Of a DNA stretch of 43,807 bases, positions 22,511-30,833 are shown piece by piece. The position numbers were made by a program, and so were the translations under genes. The notes beneath the pieces are model-generated. The model did no database searches. It was not told the DNA's origin and saw nothing but the letters and a program-made list of their open reading frames with translations. Position 1 is the first letter of the stretch; every line of letters starts with the position of its first letter. Origin of the DNA: Thermoplasmatota archaeon. GTDB lineage: Archaea; Thermoplasmatota; E2; DHVEG-1. The DNA lies in assembly GCA_030619765.1 (NCBI GenBank), contig JAUXAU010000018.1:1-43807 (forward strand). The letters run 5' to 3'.

Positions 22511-24097
22511 TTAACCTAGAGGTCCAATGAACAAGTTCAGTATTCGTGCCAACAACGGAAAGGTTTGTTGGAGCCACTGAAATCCAACTGTATATAATGG
22601 ATATGTATTCTGTTGATTATAAGAGACTTTCTGGATGCCTGGATAATCAGGTGGATAAAAATTGATTTTAAACACACCCCGACCTCCAAATAGATTTGCA
22701 TAAAGCCAAACAATTTTTTTATCAGGTGTTACCTCGAAAAAGACTCCTCTGGGTCCATGACAGATCAATGTATTTCCATTTGGAAGCCGCTGTGCACCAG
22801 ACTGCCCAATTGCAAAAAAATCTGGGGGATTTTTAGCGGTATACTCCCATATCGGATCTTCTGGGCCATATGCAGAACCCGGTTCTAAATAATACGTACC
22901 AATGCTGTCTACAGGAGGAACAATTTCCAATACAGATGAATAATCCTCACCGGGACGGTGATAGCCATTATGAAAAATAGTAATATGTCCCTCACCTGGG
23001 TATCCTGGTTCAACCCATCTGGCGTCATGATGGAAAAAGAATTTCTTATCCCCTGAAGTACCCGCTTGATATGCCCAGGGGTTACCCCAGCGATAAAGTA
23101 GATCACCACCTTTCCCACTTGTTCCGCACGTGTGTCCTGCGGCTTCTTCAGTTATTGTGCTATGGTCAATCACCCAGATTTCATTCTGGCCAGCAGAAGT
23201 TAACAATATCTGATCGAACTCTTCATTATAATCGATTGCATTAATGTGATTCCAATCTTTACCAGCGCTTATTGCCATGAAATTGATGTCGATTAACTCA
23301 GGATGATCGGCTACCACACCATAATTATCTTTTGAGGGATCATAGTCTTGGATGAGATGATCCCAAACATGCCATTCCCAGACAATATCGCCACTTTCAG
23401 GGCCGATTGGTTTGACTTCAATGATATGATCCACCCAGACTATATCTTCTGGTATAGCGCTGGGTTTACAGCCTGCAGCTATTGCTTCGTCCTTCGTTTT
23501 TACCTCCCATGCAACCATGAGTACATTACCATTGGGTAACGGTTCAATGTCATGATGAAGACATACAGTATCATTCGCATATACATAATTCCAAAGTTGT
23601 GTTCCATCCGAACTAAACATTTCTACCCGTCCAGTATCCCCTTGGCCCCACACGATTCCTGGATGGGGTGCATAATCAGCTCGTAGAAGATTTCCATTTT
23701 CCAAAAGATAGACCGACATACCAGGCATATATCGACTATTCCATTTATGAACAACCTTCCACTTATTATCTATTAAATATGTTTTCGTATATAACCATGG
23801 AGCAAACAGGATATAACCATCACACCCCTTCCCCAGATTAGGTTTACCAAATTGTAACTGTTCTGACATGTCAGATACTTTTCGAATATTATGGTATGGA
23901 TCATTGATCAGAGTTTCTTGATTAGTATTGGACTCCTCGGGAACGAAGTAATTATATTTATTATCCCCTAAATCTACTAATCCGTTTCTTTGTGTTAAGA
24001 TATTTAATCCAAATGACAACGGAACGATAGGGGAAATTATTAACAGCGTAAAAACAGCAAAGACGGTCACCTTTCTACACATACTCCTATTGTTCAT
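22511..24097 (-). CDS. Secreted arylsulfotransferase-like protein
   Basis: From ATG 24097 the product is 528 aa with a signal peptide (CRKVTVFAVFTLLIIS). The body matches the ASST fold: HHDIEPLPNGNVLMVAWE, GDIVWEWHVWDHL, NHINAIDY, FHHDARW and AQRLPNGNTLICHG, a six-bladed propeller with the histidines used in sulfotransfer. It probably acts on aromatic sulfates outside the membrane, or uses the fold for another purpose. The ATG overlaps the end of the NosD-like gene by 11 nt, with GGGAGGG as ribosome site. The C-terminus has FPLLARILNLF, resembling the FPNAFPILR end. Confidence 0.75.
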   Translation of the reverse strand: MNNRSMCRKVTVFAVFTLLIISPIVPLSFGLNILTQRNGLVDLGDNKYNYFVPEESNTNQETLINDPYHNIRKVSDMSEQLQFGKPNLGKGCDGYILFAPWLYTKTYLIDNKWKVVHKWNSRYMPGMSVYLLENGNLLRADYAPHPGIVWGQGDTGRVEMFSSDGTQLWNYVYANDTVCLHHDIEPLPNGNVLMVAWEVKTKDEAIAAGCKPSAIPEDIVWVDHIIEVKPIGPESGDIVWEWHVWDHLIQDYDPSKDNYGVVADHPELIDINFMAISAGKDWNHINAIDYNEEFDQILLTSAGQNEIWVIDHSTITEEAAGHTCGTSGKGGDLLYRWGNPWAYQAGTSGDKKFFFHHDARWVEPGYPGEGHITIFHNGYHRPGEDYSSVLEIVPPVDSIGTYYLEPGSAYGPEDPIWEYTAKNPPDFFAIGQSGAQRLPNGNTLICHGPRGVFFEVTPDKKIVWLYANLFGGRGVFKINFYPPDYPGIQKVSYNQQNTYPLYTVGFQWLQQTFPLLARILNLFIGPLG

Positions 24098-25235
24098 TAT
24101 ACCCTCCCATATCATATGGTTCTTTTGCAGGGTGCCAATCAAATATGAGCCATGGAATTATGATAATTGGAGATTGAGCCTCTCTTCGATAGGTAAATAC
24201 CCCAAAAATCGGTTTTGGAAACACCCGAGGTCTTCCCCAATAATTTCCCGCCCATATATTGCCAGGATACTTGTTATCGTAACCTTTCCCAAAATTGAAT
24301 GCGAAATGCCCTAATGGCCCGTTGTGTTTGAAATTGTTACATTCAACACGAGTGTTCAAAGAATCGCCAATTCCCACTCCAGCATTACTATTGTTCTCAC
24401 ATAAATTCCTAGAAATAAGAGTATTATCACAATTGATAATTGCTATACCTTCATTATTATTGTTTAATATTATGTTTTCCGTAATATATGTGGAGTTGCT
24501 AAATTGAACTCTTATACCATAGAGGTCATTGGAATGAATATAGTTCCTTGTTATTTTCGTATTGATGCAGCCTACTTGCACGATTATACCTGCATAGGAA
24601 GCATTCGATATTGTATTCCCTAAGATTGTTGTATTTATGCAATCTTTTTCTAGTGTTATCCCTGATATATATCTATCTGTTGTTTTAAATCCAATTATGT
24701 TATCGTCGAAAGAATCGGACATCAAACAATTGTTAATAGTAATATTTTCAGAAGACTTTACTGTGATAGGGTCCATTGAAGGAATATTAGAAAACTTACA
24801 ATCCATAATTGTAACATGTGATGAGCTGCTAACAAGTATCCCAGATTTGAGATTTGTTGCATATTGAATCGTAAAATTAATGACAGTTACATTTCTCGAT
24901 TGAATAAATAAAATATCTTTTTTCTCACCAGCACCGTATATCTTTGTCATATCTTTATTCTCGCCAGTTATCATAATTGATTTCGTAATATTGAGATGTT
25001 CAATATACGGCGATGAATCATCATAAACAAAAACAGTGTCGCCATTAATTGCATCATCTAAAGCAGATTGTATAGTTGTATAATTACTAGGACCTAATCC
25101 TCCAACATAAAGAGTGTTACCATTAAAGGACACGGTAGATGACTTTTCTAATACATTGGTACCAGTTGATGGGATAACGCTTACGCTAATGAATAATAGG
25201 ATAATTGTAAATGCCAAGTTTTTCTCGATTTTCGT
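24087..25235 (-). CDS. Secreted NosD-like beta-helix protein with possible ACG start
   Basis: The 382-aa product has a signal peptide and TLYVGGLGPSNYTTIQSALD, followed by NosD-type beta-helix repeats (NIILNN, GIAIIN, NNSNAG) and the C-terminal IPWLIFDWHPAKEPYD seen also at 17879. TTG 25217 is the first standard start, but GGAGG lies 22 nt before it. ACG at 25235 is 5 nt after GGAGG and would give KIEKNLAFTIILL, a normal signal-peptide start. It overlaps the arylsulfotransferase-like gene and the pair is co-translated. Confidence 0.7.
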   Translation of the reverse strand, partial: TKIEKNLAFTIILLFISVSVIPSTGTNVLEKSSTVSFNGNTLYVGGLGPSNYTTIQSALDDAINGDTVFVYDDSSPYIEHLNITKSIMITGENKDMTKIYGAGEKKDILFIQSRNVTVINFTIQYATNLKSGILVSSSSHVTIMDCKFSNIPSMDPITVKSSENITINNCLMSDSFDDNIIGFKTTDRYISGITLEKDCINTTILGNTISNASYAGIIVQVGCINTKITRNYIHSNDLYGIRVQFSNSTYITENIILNNNNEGIAIINCDNTLISRNLCENNSNAGVGIGDSLNTRVECNNFKHNGPLGHFAFNFGKGYDNKYPGNIWAGNYWGRPRVFPKPIFGVFTYRREAQSPIIIIPWLIFDWHPAKEPYDMGGYNEQ

Positions 25236-25254
25236 ATTGTTTCCTCCAAATGCA

Positions 25255-25659
25255 CTAATAAGTTACCCAAATATCTCCAGCTTTACATATAGCAAATACT
25301 CGTTGTGAAGCATTATTAAAGAGCAAAGATTTTCCTCCCCAGAAGAAGATGCCTTTAACCTCCTCCATTTGTATTTTAATATTCTCCAGACTGAAATGAA
25401 AGGCAAATTTAGGCGGAAATATCAAGACATGTATCGTCTCTCCCTCTTCACCTTGAGCTTGAATAGTAACCTCTTTTTTATGGATATACGTTAATCCAAA
25501 TAACCACAAACCTGTTGTAGATACAGTATTGCATTTACCTATTATAAGGACAACACTATCTGAATAATGGTCCGTATCTGCCTGAGTAATAGGAAATGAA
25601 ACTAGTACCAAAAGACAGATAACGCCAACTACCAATCCTTTTTTCAACTTATGTTTCAT
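25255..25659 (-). CDS. Small exported protein, unknown
   Basis: The 134-aa product has a signal peptide (KKGLVVGVICLLVLVSFPIT) and a beta-rich mature part with two Cys that could form a disulfide (Cys43 and Cys125). It lies 19 nt upstream of the NosD-like gene, so it probably begins that operon. GGGAGG is at normal spacing before the ATG. Confidence 0.6.
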   Translation of the reverse strand: MKHKLKKGLVVGVICLLVLVSFPITQADTDHYSDSVVLIIGKCNTVSTTGLWLFGLTYIHKKEVTIQAQGEEGETIHVLIFPPKFAFHFSLENIKIQMEEVKGIFFWGGKSLLFNNASQRVFAICKAGDIWVTY

Positions 25660-25740
25660 TAATTATACCTCCCTTTATATTCTCATAGACGACATAATAT
25701 AAAAAACTTTGTCACAGATTCTTCTGGATAAAACAATTGT

Positions 25741-25795
25741 TTTTCAATCCCTTTTTATCCTCCACCAAAACTCAGGGATTGGTTTTTTAAAGTAA
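25741..25795 (+). promoter_or_regulatory. Repeated promoter element R1
   Basis: CCCTTTTTATCCTCC is followed by a CCAAAA segment and then GGGATTGGTTTTTTAAAG. The TTTTTTAAAG end is a TATA-like box about 25-30 nt before a plausible start of transcription for the gene at 25834. Copies R2 to R4 have the same order. Confidence 0.65.
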
Positions 25796-25833
25796 TAGAT
25801 GCTATGAAATTGGTGATAAAGGAGGAAGGTGAT

Positions 25834-25950
25834 ATGGGTAAAGCCAAGGGCAGAAAAGATATATCTCCAGGAAAGAAACCTGGGCCTTTAACAAAGAAGG
25901 AAAGAAAGGAACGTAAGAGGAAGAGAAAAGAAAAACATGTCTTGCGGTGA
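25834..25950 (+). CDS. Tiny Lys/Arg-rich protein (38 aa)
   Basis: The product starts MGKAKGRKDISPGKKPGPL and ends in a run of Lys and Arg (KERKERKRKRKEKHV). GGAGGAAGG lies 5 nt before ATG 25834. It is probably a nucleic-acid-binding or ribosome-associated protein. It is too short for homology judgement by eye, but the R1 promoter and strong ribosome site support it. Similar in nature to the protein at 26538. Confidence 0.55.
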   Translation: MGKAKGRKDISPGKKPGPLTKKERKERKRKRKEKHVLR

Positions 25951-25988
25951 ATGATAACGCAAATACTGTACTAGGGTGGTTTGGCGAT

Positions 25989-26318
25989 TTAATCTTCAAG
26001 AATATCGTGCGTGCATTCTTTTTTCATCTTGATTTCTCGTATTGTATGATCTATCCTTTTGATTTTTTTGAACGATCGATAAACAAAATAGGTTCCTAAA
26101 AAAACAAGGATGGCGCAGATGGTTAGCAATGGAATGATAAAATGAAGGACTGCAGGAACATCATAATATCTTGATGTTGCAATTAAAACAGTGAATACAG
26201 ATATGGGCAATGTGAATATAGCTATCGCCGTTCTCAACACAGCAAGAGACGTTCGCTTTTCAGCTAGTAATACACTTATTGTGTTATATATTTGTGATGT
26301 TTCTCTCTTTGTACCCAT
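25989..26318 (-). CDS. DUF202-like membrane protein
   Basis: From ATG 26318 the product is 109 aa. It has LLAEKRTSLAVLRTAIAI, close to the DUF202 pattern (LA.eRT.LA.lRTa.a), and two or three hydrophobic helices, then a charged tail. AAAGGTG precedes the ATG. DUF202 proteins are small membrane proteins linked to phosphate or polyphosphate transport in other organisms; function here is uncertain. Confidence 0.6.
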   Translation of the reverse strand: MGTKRETSQIYNTISVLLAEKRTSLAVLRTAIAIFTLPISVFTVLIATSRYYDVPAVLHFIIPLLTICAILVFLGTYFVYRSFKKIKRIDHTIREIKMKKECTHDILED

Positions 26319-26435
26319 AGTTAACACCTTTCAACCAAAATGAAACGTTGTTGTTTTATTTAAAGTATTTTAGAGGTTTATAGAAAAATCTCAAGAGGTC
26401 CCACCTTCGATTTGGTATCATCTATCTTCATATAA

Positions 26436-26496
26436 TTTTCAATCCCTTTTTGTCCTCCCAACACAAAAGCCATGTGGGACTGGTTTTTTAAAGGAA
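26436..26496 (+). promoter_or_regulatory. Repeated promoter element R2
   Basis: TTTCAATCCCTTTTTGTCCT, a CACAAAAGCC segment, then GGGACTGGTTTTTTAAAG repeat the R1 plan. It precedes the small basic gene at 26538 with the same spacing as R1 to 25834. Confidence 0.65.
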
Positions 26497-26537
26497 AAGA
26501 TGTTATGTCTCTAAGTTGTTTGAGGGCAGGGGAAACA

Positions 26538-26705
26538 ATGGTTAGAAAAAAAGGGAAAAAGAGTCGAAGACGATTGATTAATTTAAGAATGCATACAGAT
26601 GTTCCTGATGAAGAAAAACCTAAGAGGAAAGGTAAAAAACGCATAAGGAAACCTAAAATGCCCGCTCGGATTAAAAAGAATCAGATGCATAGAAAGAAGA
26701 TGTAA
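26538..26705 (+). CDS. Small Lys/Arg-rich protein (55 aa)
   Basis: From ATG 26538 the product begins MVRKKGKKSRRRLI and remains highly basic (KPKRKGKKRIRK, KKNQMHRKKM). It is likely a DNA- or RNA-binding protein. The R2 element lies upstream. An open in-frame extension to 26472 overlaps the promoter and is unlikely to be translated. Confidence 0.6.
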   Translation: MVRKKGKKSRRRLINLRMHTDVPDEEKPKRKGKKRIRKPKMPARIKKNQMHRKKM

Positions 26706-26737
26706 TACGAATAACCACCTCCGGATAGATGGAATTT

Positions 26738-26786
26738 AAAATTCTTTTTTATCCTACCCACAAAAACCCAAGGGTTGGTTTTTAGA
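26738..26786 (+). repeat. Orphan repeat element R3
   Basis: CTTTTTTATCCTACCC, CAAAAACCCAAGGG and TTGGTTTTTAG follow the R1/R2 plan but the TTTTTTAAAG TATA box is degenerate. It lies between the small basic gene and the 3' end of the NfeD-like gene, facing no start, so it may be a decayed copy. Confidence 0.5.
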
Positions 26787-26796
26787 TTGGCAGAAA

Positions 26797-27174
26797 CTAA
26801 TTATCTTTTTTTAGTTTCTTAACTAGTAGGTTCAAGCCATTTACTTTTTCCACTACAATTTTTTCTCCTCTATCGACCATGTTATCAGTAGATTCTGCGC
26901 TCCAAAGTTCTCCTCTTATTCTCACCATACCTTCTGGATTCAATGTTTCCATTACTACTCCAGTCATTCCAATCATCCCTTCAGCACCTGTAACTGGTTT
27001 TTTAAGGTGAGGTAAAAAAATATACGCCATAAATGTGATTAAAGAAGCAAGAATCACAATTACCAACCAAAACACCCAAATATCCACACCAAAATGGTAC
27101 AATAGAAAAATCAAAAAACAACCAATCAAAAGTTCGTCAATGATTATCAATAGAAATTTTGTTAATGACCTCAT
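26797..27174 (-). CDS. NfeD-like membrane protein
   Basis: The 125-aa product has two hydrophobic helices (about 7-27 and 32-54) followed by a C-terminal OB-fold domain (TGEGM-type beta strands: GMIGMTGVVMETLNPEGMVRIRGELW, then GEKIVVEKVNGLNLLVKK). This is the short NfeD form, which works with SPFH/stomatin proteins or membrane proteases. No stomatin gene is next to it here. Confidence 0.7.
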   Translation of the reverse strand: MRSLTKFLLIIIDELLIGCFLIFLLYHFGVDIWVFWLVIVILASLITFMAYIFLPHLKKPVTGAEGMIGMTGVVMETLNPEGMVRIRGELWSAESTDNMVDRGEKIVVEKVNGLNLLVKKLKKDN

Positions 27175-27300
27175 TATTAACTCTTCCCTCTAATTTTCTT
27201 CTTTACAGAACAGCCCTGGCTACCAATATCTAAAAAAGGAAATGGCAATAAAAGATTATCTACGTCTTATTATCCATTAAATCCCGCAAAAATAAATCCT

Positions 27301-27357
27301 TTCCATCTACTTTTTATCCCCCCCAAAAAAAAACCATTGGGATTGGTTTTTTAAAGA
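27301..27357 (+). promoter_or_regulatory. Repeated promoter element R4
   Basis: CTTTTTATCCCCCCC, an A-rich run, CCATTGGGATTGG and TTTTTTAAAG again match the element plan. It lies about 30 nt before the start of the P-type ATPase gene, so it is likely its promoter. Confidence 0.65.
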
Positions 27358-27385
27358 AAGAGATGTTTTTGAATATTGATAAGAT

Positions 27386-30160
27386 TTGAGGAAGGAAAAA
27401 GAATATTACAGAATGACTGTCCAAGAAACATTGGATTCTTGGGAGACTTCTGAGAAAGGCTTGTCAAAAAGTGAAGCTGAAAAACGTCTTAAAAAATATG
27501 GAGAAAATACTCTAAAGGCAGAGATAAAAATGCCTTTATGGCTGGTTTTTCTTTCTCAGTTCAAAGAGCTTTTAGTTTTAATTCTAATCATCGGAGGTCT
27601 AATTGCTTATATTATTGGCGACTATAGAGATGGCACAATTATTTTTATAATTGTTATCGTCAACGCTGTTGTAGGTTTTATACAGGAATATAGAGCAGGG
27701 AAAATCGTAGATAAATTAAAAGGATTGATAAAATCTCCTGCCAAAGTTTTTAGGGATGGAGACCTAATAGAAATAAGTCAGATAACCTTGGTCCCAGGTG
27801 ATATTGTAAAAGTAGAAGAGGGAGATAAACTACCTGCAGATATAAGAATTATTGAAGCATCGAGTTTCAAAACAAATGATTTTGCATTAACTGGTGAGTC
27901 TGTTCCTCAAGAAAAAATAACTGGAGCTATTGTTGAGGAGGTTTCTATCGCTGACAGAGTTAATATGGCATATGCTGGTACAACTGTGGCATCTGGAAAT
28001 GCAGTCGGGGTTGTTGTTGCTACTGGCATGGTAAGTGAAACAGGAAAAATTGCAAAGATGACTGAAGAGGCAGGTATAATAATAACTCCGCTTCAAGAAG
28101 AAATGAGATTATTGGCCCGTCAGCTAACCATAGCAGTAATAATTGTTGGTGTTGCCTTATTTTTCATAGGTATTGCTCAGAATTTTACTATTTATCTAAG
28201 TCTTGTTTATGCTCTGGCCGTTGCTATGGCTTTGGTGCCTCAGGCGTTACCTGCTCAAGTAACAGTTGCTCTTTCCACAGGTAGTAGTCGACTGGCAAAT
28301 AGAAACGCGGTGGTGAAAAACTTGCCTTCAGTGGAAACACTTGGGTCTACAACAGTTATTTGCACGGATAAAACTGGGACTTTGACTAAAAATGAGATGA
28401 CTGTTAGATCGGTTTGGTTTAGCGGTAAAAAATATCAAATCACTGGCCTTGGCTATGAGCCAAAGGGTGAGATAAAAGATGAAAAAGGAAAAACGTTGAC
28501 TAAGGAGCAGGTTGGTGAGATGGAGGTATTGATGGATACTGCCACTATGGCGTCTAATGCAGAGATACATAAACCAGATGACCAACATGATATATGGTAT
28601 CCTATAGGTGATCCTACAGAGGCTGCATTGGTCACCATGTCTACCAAACTTGGAACCAGGTCACCTATTGAAGATGAGGAAAACCCTGAGATACAGGAAT
28701 TTCCTTTTGATTCTAAAAGAAAAAGGATGAGCTCTGTTAGAAAATTTGGTGAACAAGTAGCTCTTACTGTTAAAGGATCTACAGATGGAATACTCTCAGT
28801 AAGCAAATATATTTACAAAAATGGAAAAGAGGAATTATTAACCGAAGATGATAAAAAGCAAATAAAAACAGTTAGTGAACAATATTCGGAGGAAGGTTTA
28901 AGAGTCTTAGCTATCGCTCGGCGTGATTTGAAACCACAAAAGAGTGACTATAAAATGGAAGAAGTAGAAAAAGATTTGATCTTTCTTGGTTTAGTTGCAA
29001 TGATTGACCCTGCTAAGGAGGGAGTAAAGGAGGCTATAAAAGAGACTTGTGAAGCAGGAATCCGTATCATTATGATCACTGGGGATCACGCTATTACTGC
29101 TCGGGCAATAGGAAAAGATATAGGGTTATCAGTAGAATGGGAAAAAGATATTTTTACTGGAGTTGAATTAAATGAAATGGATGACAATAAACTAAAAAAA
29201 GTTCTCAAGGGAAAACGAAGCATCATTTTTTCTAGGGTGGATCCCGCGGATAAACTACGTATAGTTAAAATTCTAGAAGAAGAAGGTGAAATTGTAGCTG
29301 TCACTGGAGATGGAGTAAATGATGCTCCGGCGCTAAGAAGAGCACATATCGGTGTGTCTATGGGCAAGAGAGGAACTGATGTAGCCAAGGAAGCTTCAAG
29401 ACTTGTCTTACTTGATGATAGTTTTCCAACACTAGTAAATGCTATTGAGGAGGGGCGTACAATTTATACTAATTTGAAAAAGACAGTGTATTCCTCTTTA
29501 ACTACCAATATTGCAGAGTTGGTCTTGGTTTTATTTGGGTTGCTGGGTGTTGCATTATGGAATTATCCTATACCAATACTTGCTGTGCAGGTTCTAGCTA
29601 TCGATCTAATAGGAGAAATCATGCCTCTCACTTTTTTAACGTTTGATCCTCCCGCAGAAGGAGTGATGACTTCGCCCCCACGAGATCCTAAGGAGCATAT
29701 AGTAAACCGTCGTTCTGCAACTGAATTTATATTTCTGGGTATCGTGATAGGAGGATTAGCTTTTTCGAATTTCCTCTTCTTTATGCAGCGGGAGGGAATA
29801 ACACTAACTGTTAATGATACAAACATCTTGCCTTATTTTCAGGTTACTGCTTTAGCCTATGCTACAATTGTTTTTTGTCAATACATCAATATCCTACAGT
29901 GGAGATACGACTATACTTCGATATTCAACCGAAATTTATTCACTAATAAAATTTTATTAGGTTCTATTGTGATTTCTATTGGTTTAGTTCTAATGGCAAT
30001 CTATGCTCCATTCATTAGTGATTTCCTGGTTTTTAGTGATTTAAGAATTTCCGATTGGGGACTTGTAGGCTTAGCTACTTTAATATTTCTGTTTGTTTTT
30101 GAATTTCTGAAGGTTTTACGGAAGAAAAAACTAGCTAAAAATGTGTTGACAACTTCATAA
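27386..30160 (+). CDS. P2-type cation-transporting ATPase
   Basis: The 924-aa protein has the cation-ATPase N-terminal domain, two pairs of helices, TGES (169-172), the phosphorylation site ICTDKTGTLT with Asp328, a nucleotide-binding domain, GDGVNDAPAL (about 640) and C-terminal helices, the plan of Ca2+/Na+/H+ pumps. The M4 motif is PQALP (285-289) where most have PEGLP, and M6 reads DLIGEIMP where SERCA has NLVTDGLP, so the ion is uncertain. The start is TTG 27386; ATG 27413 is an alternative. It has the R4 promoter. Confidence 0.85.
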   Translation: MRKEKEYYRMTVQETLDSWETSEKGLSKSEAEKRLKKYGENTLKAEIKMPLWLVFLSQFKELLVLILIIGGLIAYIIGDYRDGTIIFIIVIVNAVVGFIQEYRAGKIVDKLKGLIKSPAKVFRDGDLIEISQITLVPGDIVKVEEGDKLPADIRIIEASSFKTNDFALTGESVPQEKITGAIVEEVSIADRVNMAYAGTTVASGNAVGVVVATGMVSETGKIAKMTEEAGIIITPLQEEMRLLARQLTIAVIIVGVALFFIGIAQNFTIYLSLVYALAVAMALVPQALPAQVTVALSTGSSRLANRNAVVKNLPSVETLGSTTVICTDKTGTLTKNEMTVRSVWFSGKKYQITGLGYEPKGEIKDEKGKTLTKEQVGEMEVLMDTATMASNAEIHKPDDQHDIWYPIGDPTEAALVTMSTKLGTRSPIEDEENPEIQEFPFDSKRKRMSSVRKFGEQVALTVKGSTDGILSVSKYIYKNGKEELLTEDDKKQIKTVSEQYSEEGLRVLAIARRDLKPQKSDYKMEEVEKDLIFLGLVAMIDPAKEGVKEAIKETCEAGIRIIMITGDHAITARAIGKDIGLSVEWEKDIFTGVELNEMDDNKLKKVLKGKRSIIFSRVDPADKLRIVKILEEEGEIVAVTGDGVNDAPALRRAHIGVSMGKRGTDVAKEASRLVLLDDSFPTLVNAIEEGRTIYTNLKKTVYSSLTTNIAELVLVLFGLLGVALWNYPIPILAVQVLAIDLIGEIMPLTFLTFDPPAEGVMTSPPRDPKEHIVNRRSATEFIFLGIVIGGLAFSNFLFFMQREGITLTVNDTNILPYFQVTALAYATIVFCQYINILQWRYDYTSIFNRNLFTNKILLGSIVISIGLVLMAIYAPFISDFLVFSDLRISDWGLVGLATLIFLFVFEFLKVLRKKKLAKNVLTTS

Positions 30161-30202
30161 GGGGAATCTGAAAAAAGCTGGGTTAATTTGAATGTATATT
30201 TG

Positions 30203-30469
30203 TTAGCCTTTATATTTATGAAGTCTTTTAATTCTTTTATCAAAGTTAAGCCAGCGTTTAGGCCATTCAGGATTATGATATTCTAGTTCATCCAATACTT
30301 TTTTTCGAACCCATTTTGTTTTTATGGATTCCTCAGGGTGTTTCTCTATTTTATCTGCTATTTTCCTAGCTATCTCTACTGGTGCACCAGCCTTAACTGT
30401 GCTAATAACAATTTTTTCTTTTATGAAAGGCTCTTTTCTTCCATCCTTTTTAATAACGGTTTTTGGCAT
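30203..30469 (-). CDS. ATP-cone domain protein
   Basis: From ATG 30469 the product is 88 aa: VIKKDGRKEPF, then KEKIVISTVKAGAPVEIARKIADKI and a basic C-terminus. This is the ATP-cone, a nucleotide-sensing domain of ribonucleotide reductases and NrdR. Here it stands alone, so it may be a regulator. The transcript converges on the P-type ATPase gene. Confidence 0.7.
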   Translation of the reverse strand: MPKTVIKKDGRKEPFIKEKIVISTVKAGAPVEIARKIADKIEKHPEESIKTKWVRKKVLDELEYHNPEWPKRWLNFDKRIKRLHKYKG

Positions 30470-30684
30470 AAAATCTAACATGTAGAACTCATAACTGAAT
30501 TAAATATTTTCTACCCTCATTTAGAGAAGAGGATTAATCATCCTGATTTTATTCCATCCATCAAGGACAATTTTTATTAGAACTCGTCTCAGATCCCCTT
30601 TTTCTGCCGAGCATTAGGATAAATGTTACGGCATATACCTTATTATTTTTATCAATTTAATGTAGTTTTAAGGGTTTAAATCCC

Positions 30685-30698
30685 CGCCTTTTAAGGCG
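30685..30698. repeat. Left-end hairpin of IS200-type element
   Basis: CGCCTT and AAGGCG pair around TT (30685-30698). The position, 125 nt before the first coding frame of the transposase, is that expected for a left-end hairpin recognised by a Y1 transposase. Confidence 0.55.
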
Positions 30699-30758
30699 CC
30701 TCCATGTTTTACCCAGAAAACCTTCTTTTTCTAGAAAACAATTGCGTCTTGGGCAGGC

Positions 30759-30779
30759 ACACCCGCCTTTGGCGGGTGT
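30759..30779. repeat. Leader hairpin of IS200-type element
   Basis: ACACCCGCC pairs with GGCGGGTGT around TTT. It lies about 30 nt before ATG 30811 and resembles leader hairpins of IS200 elements that limit transposase expression. Confidence 0.5.
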
Positions 30780-30833
30780 CTTAGAAAACCTGCCTAGGAC
30801 GTGATAAATTATGGATTTAGTTAGCGGCAGCCA

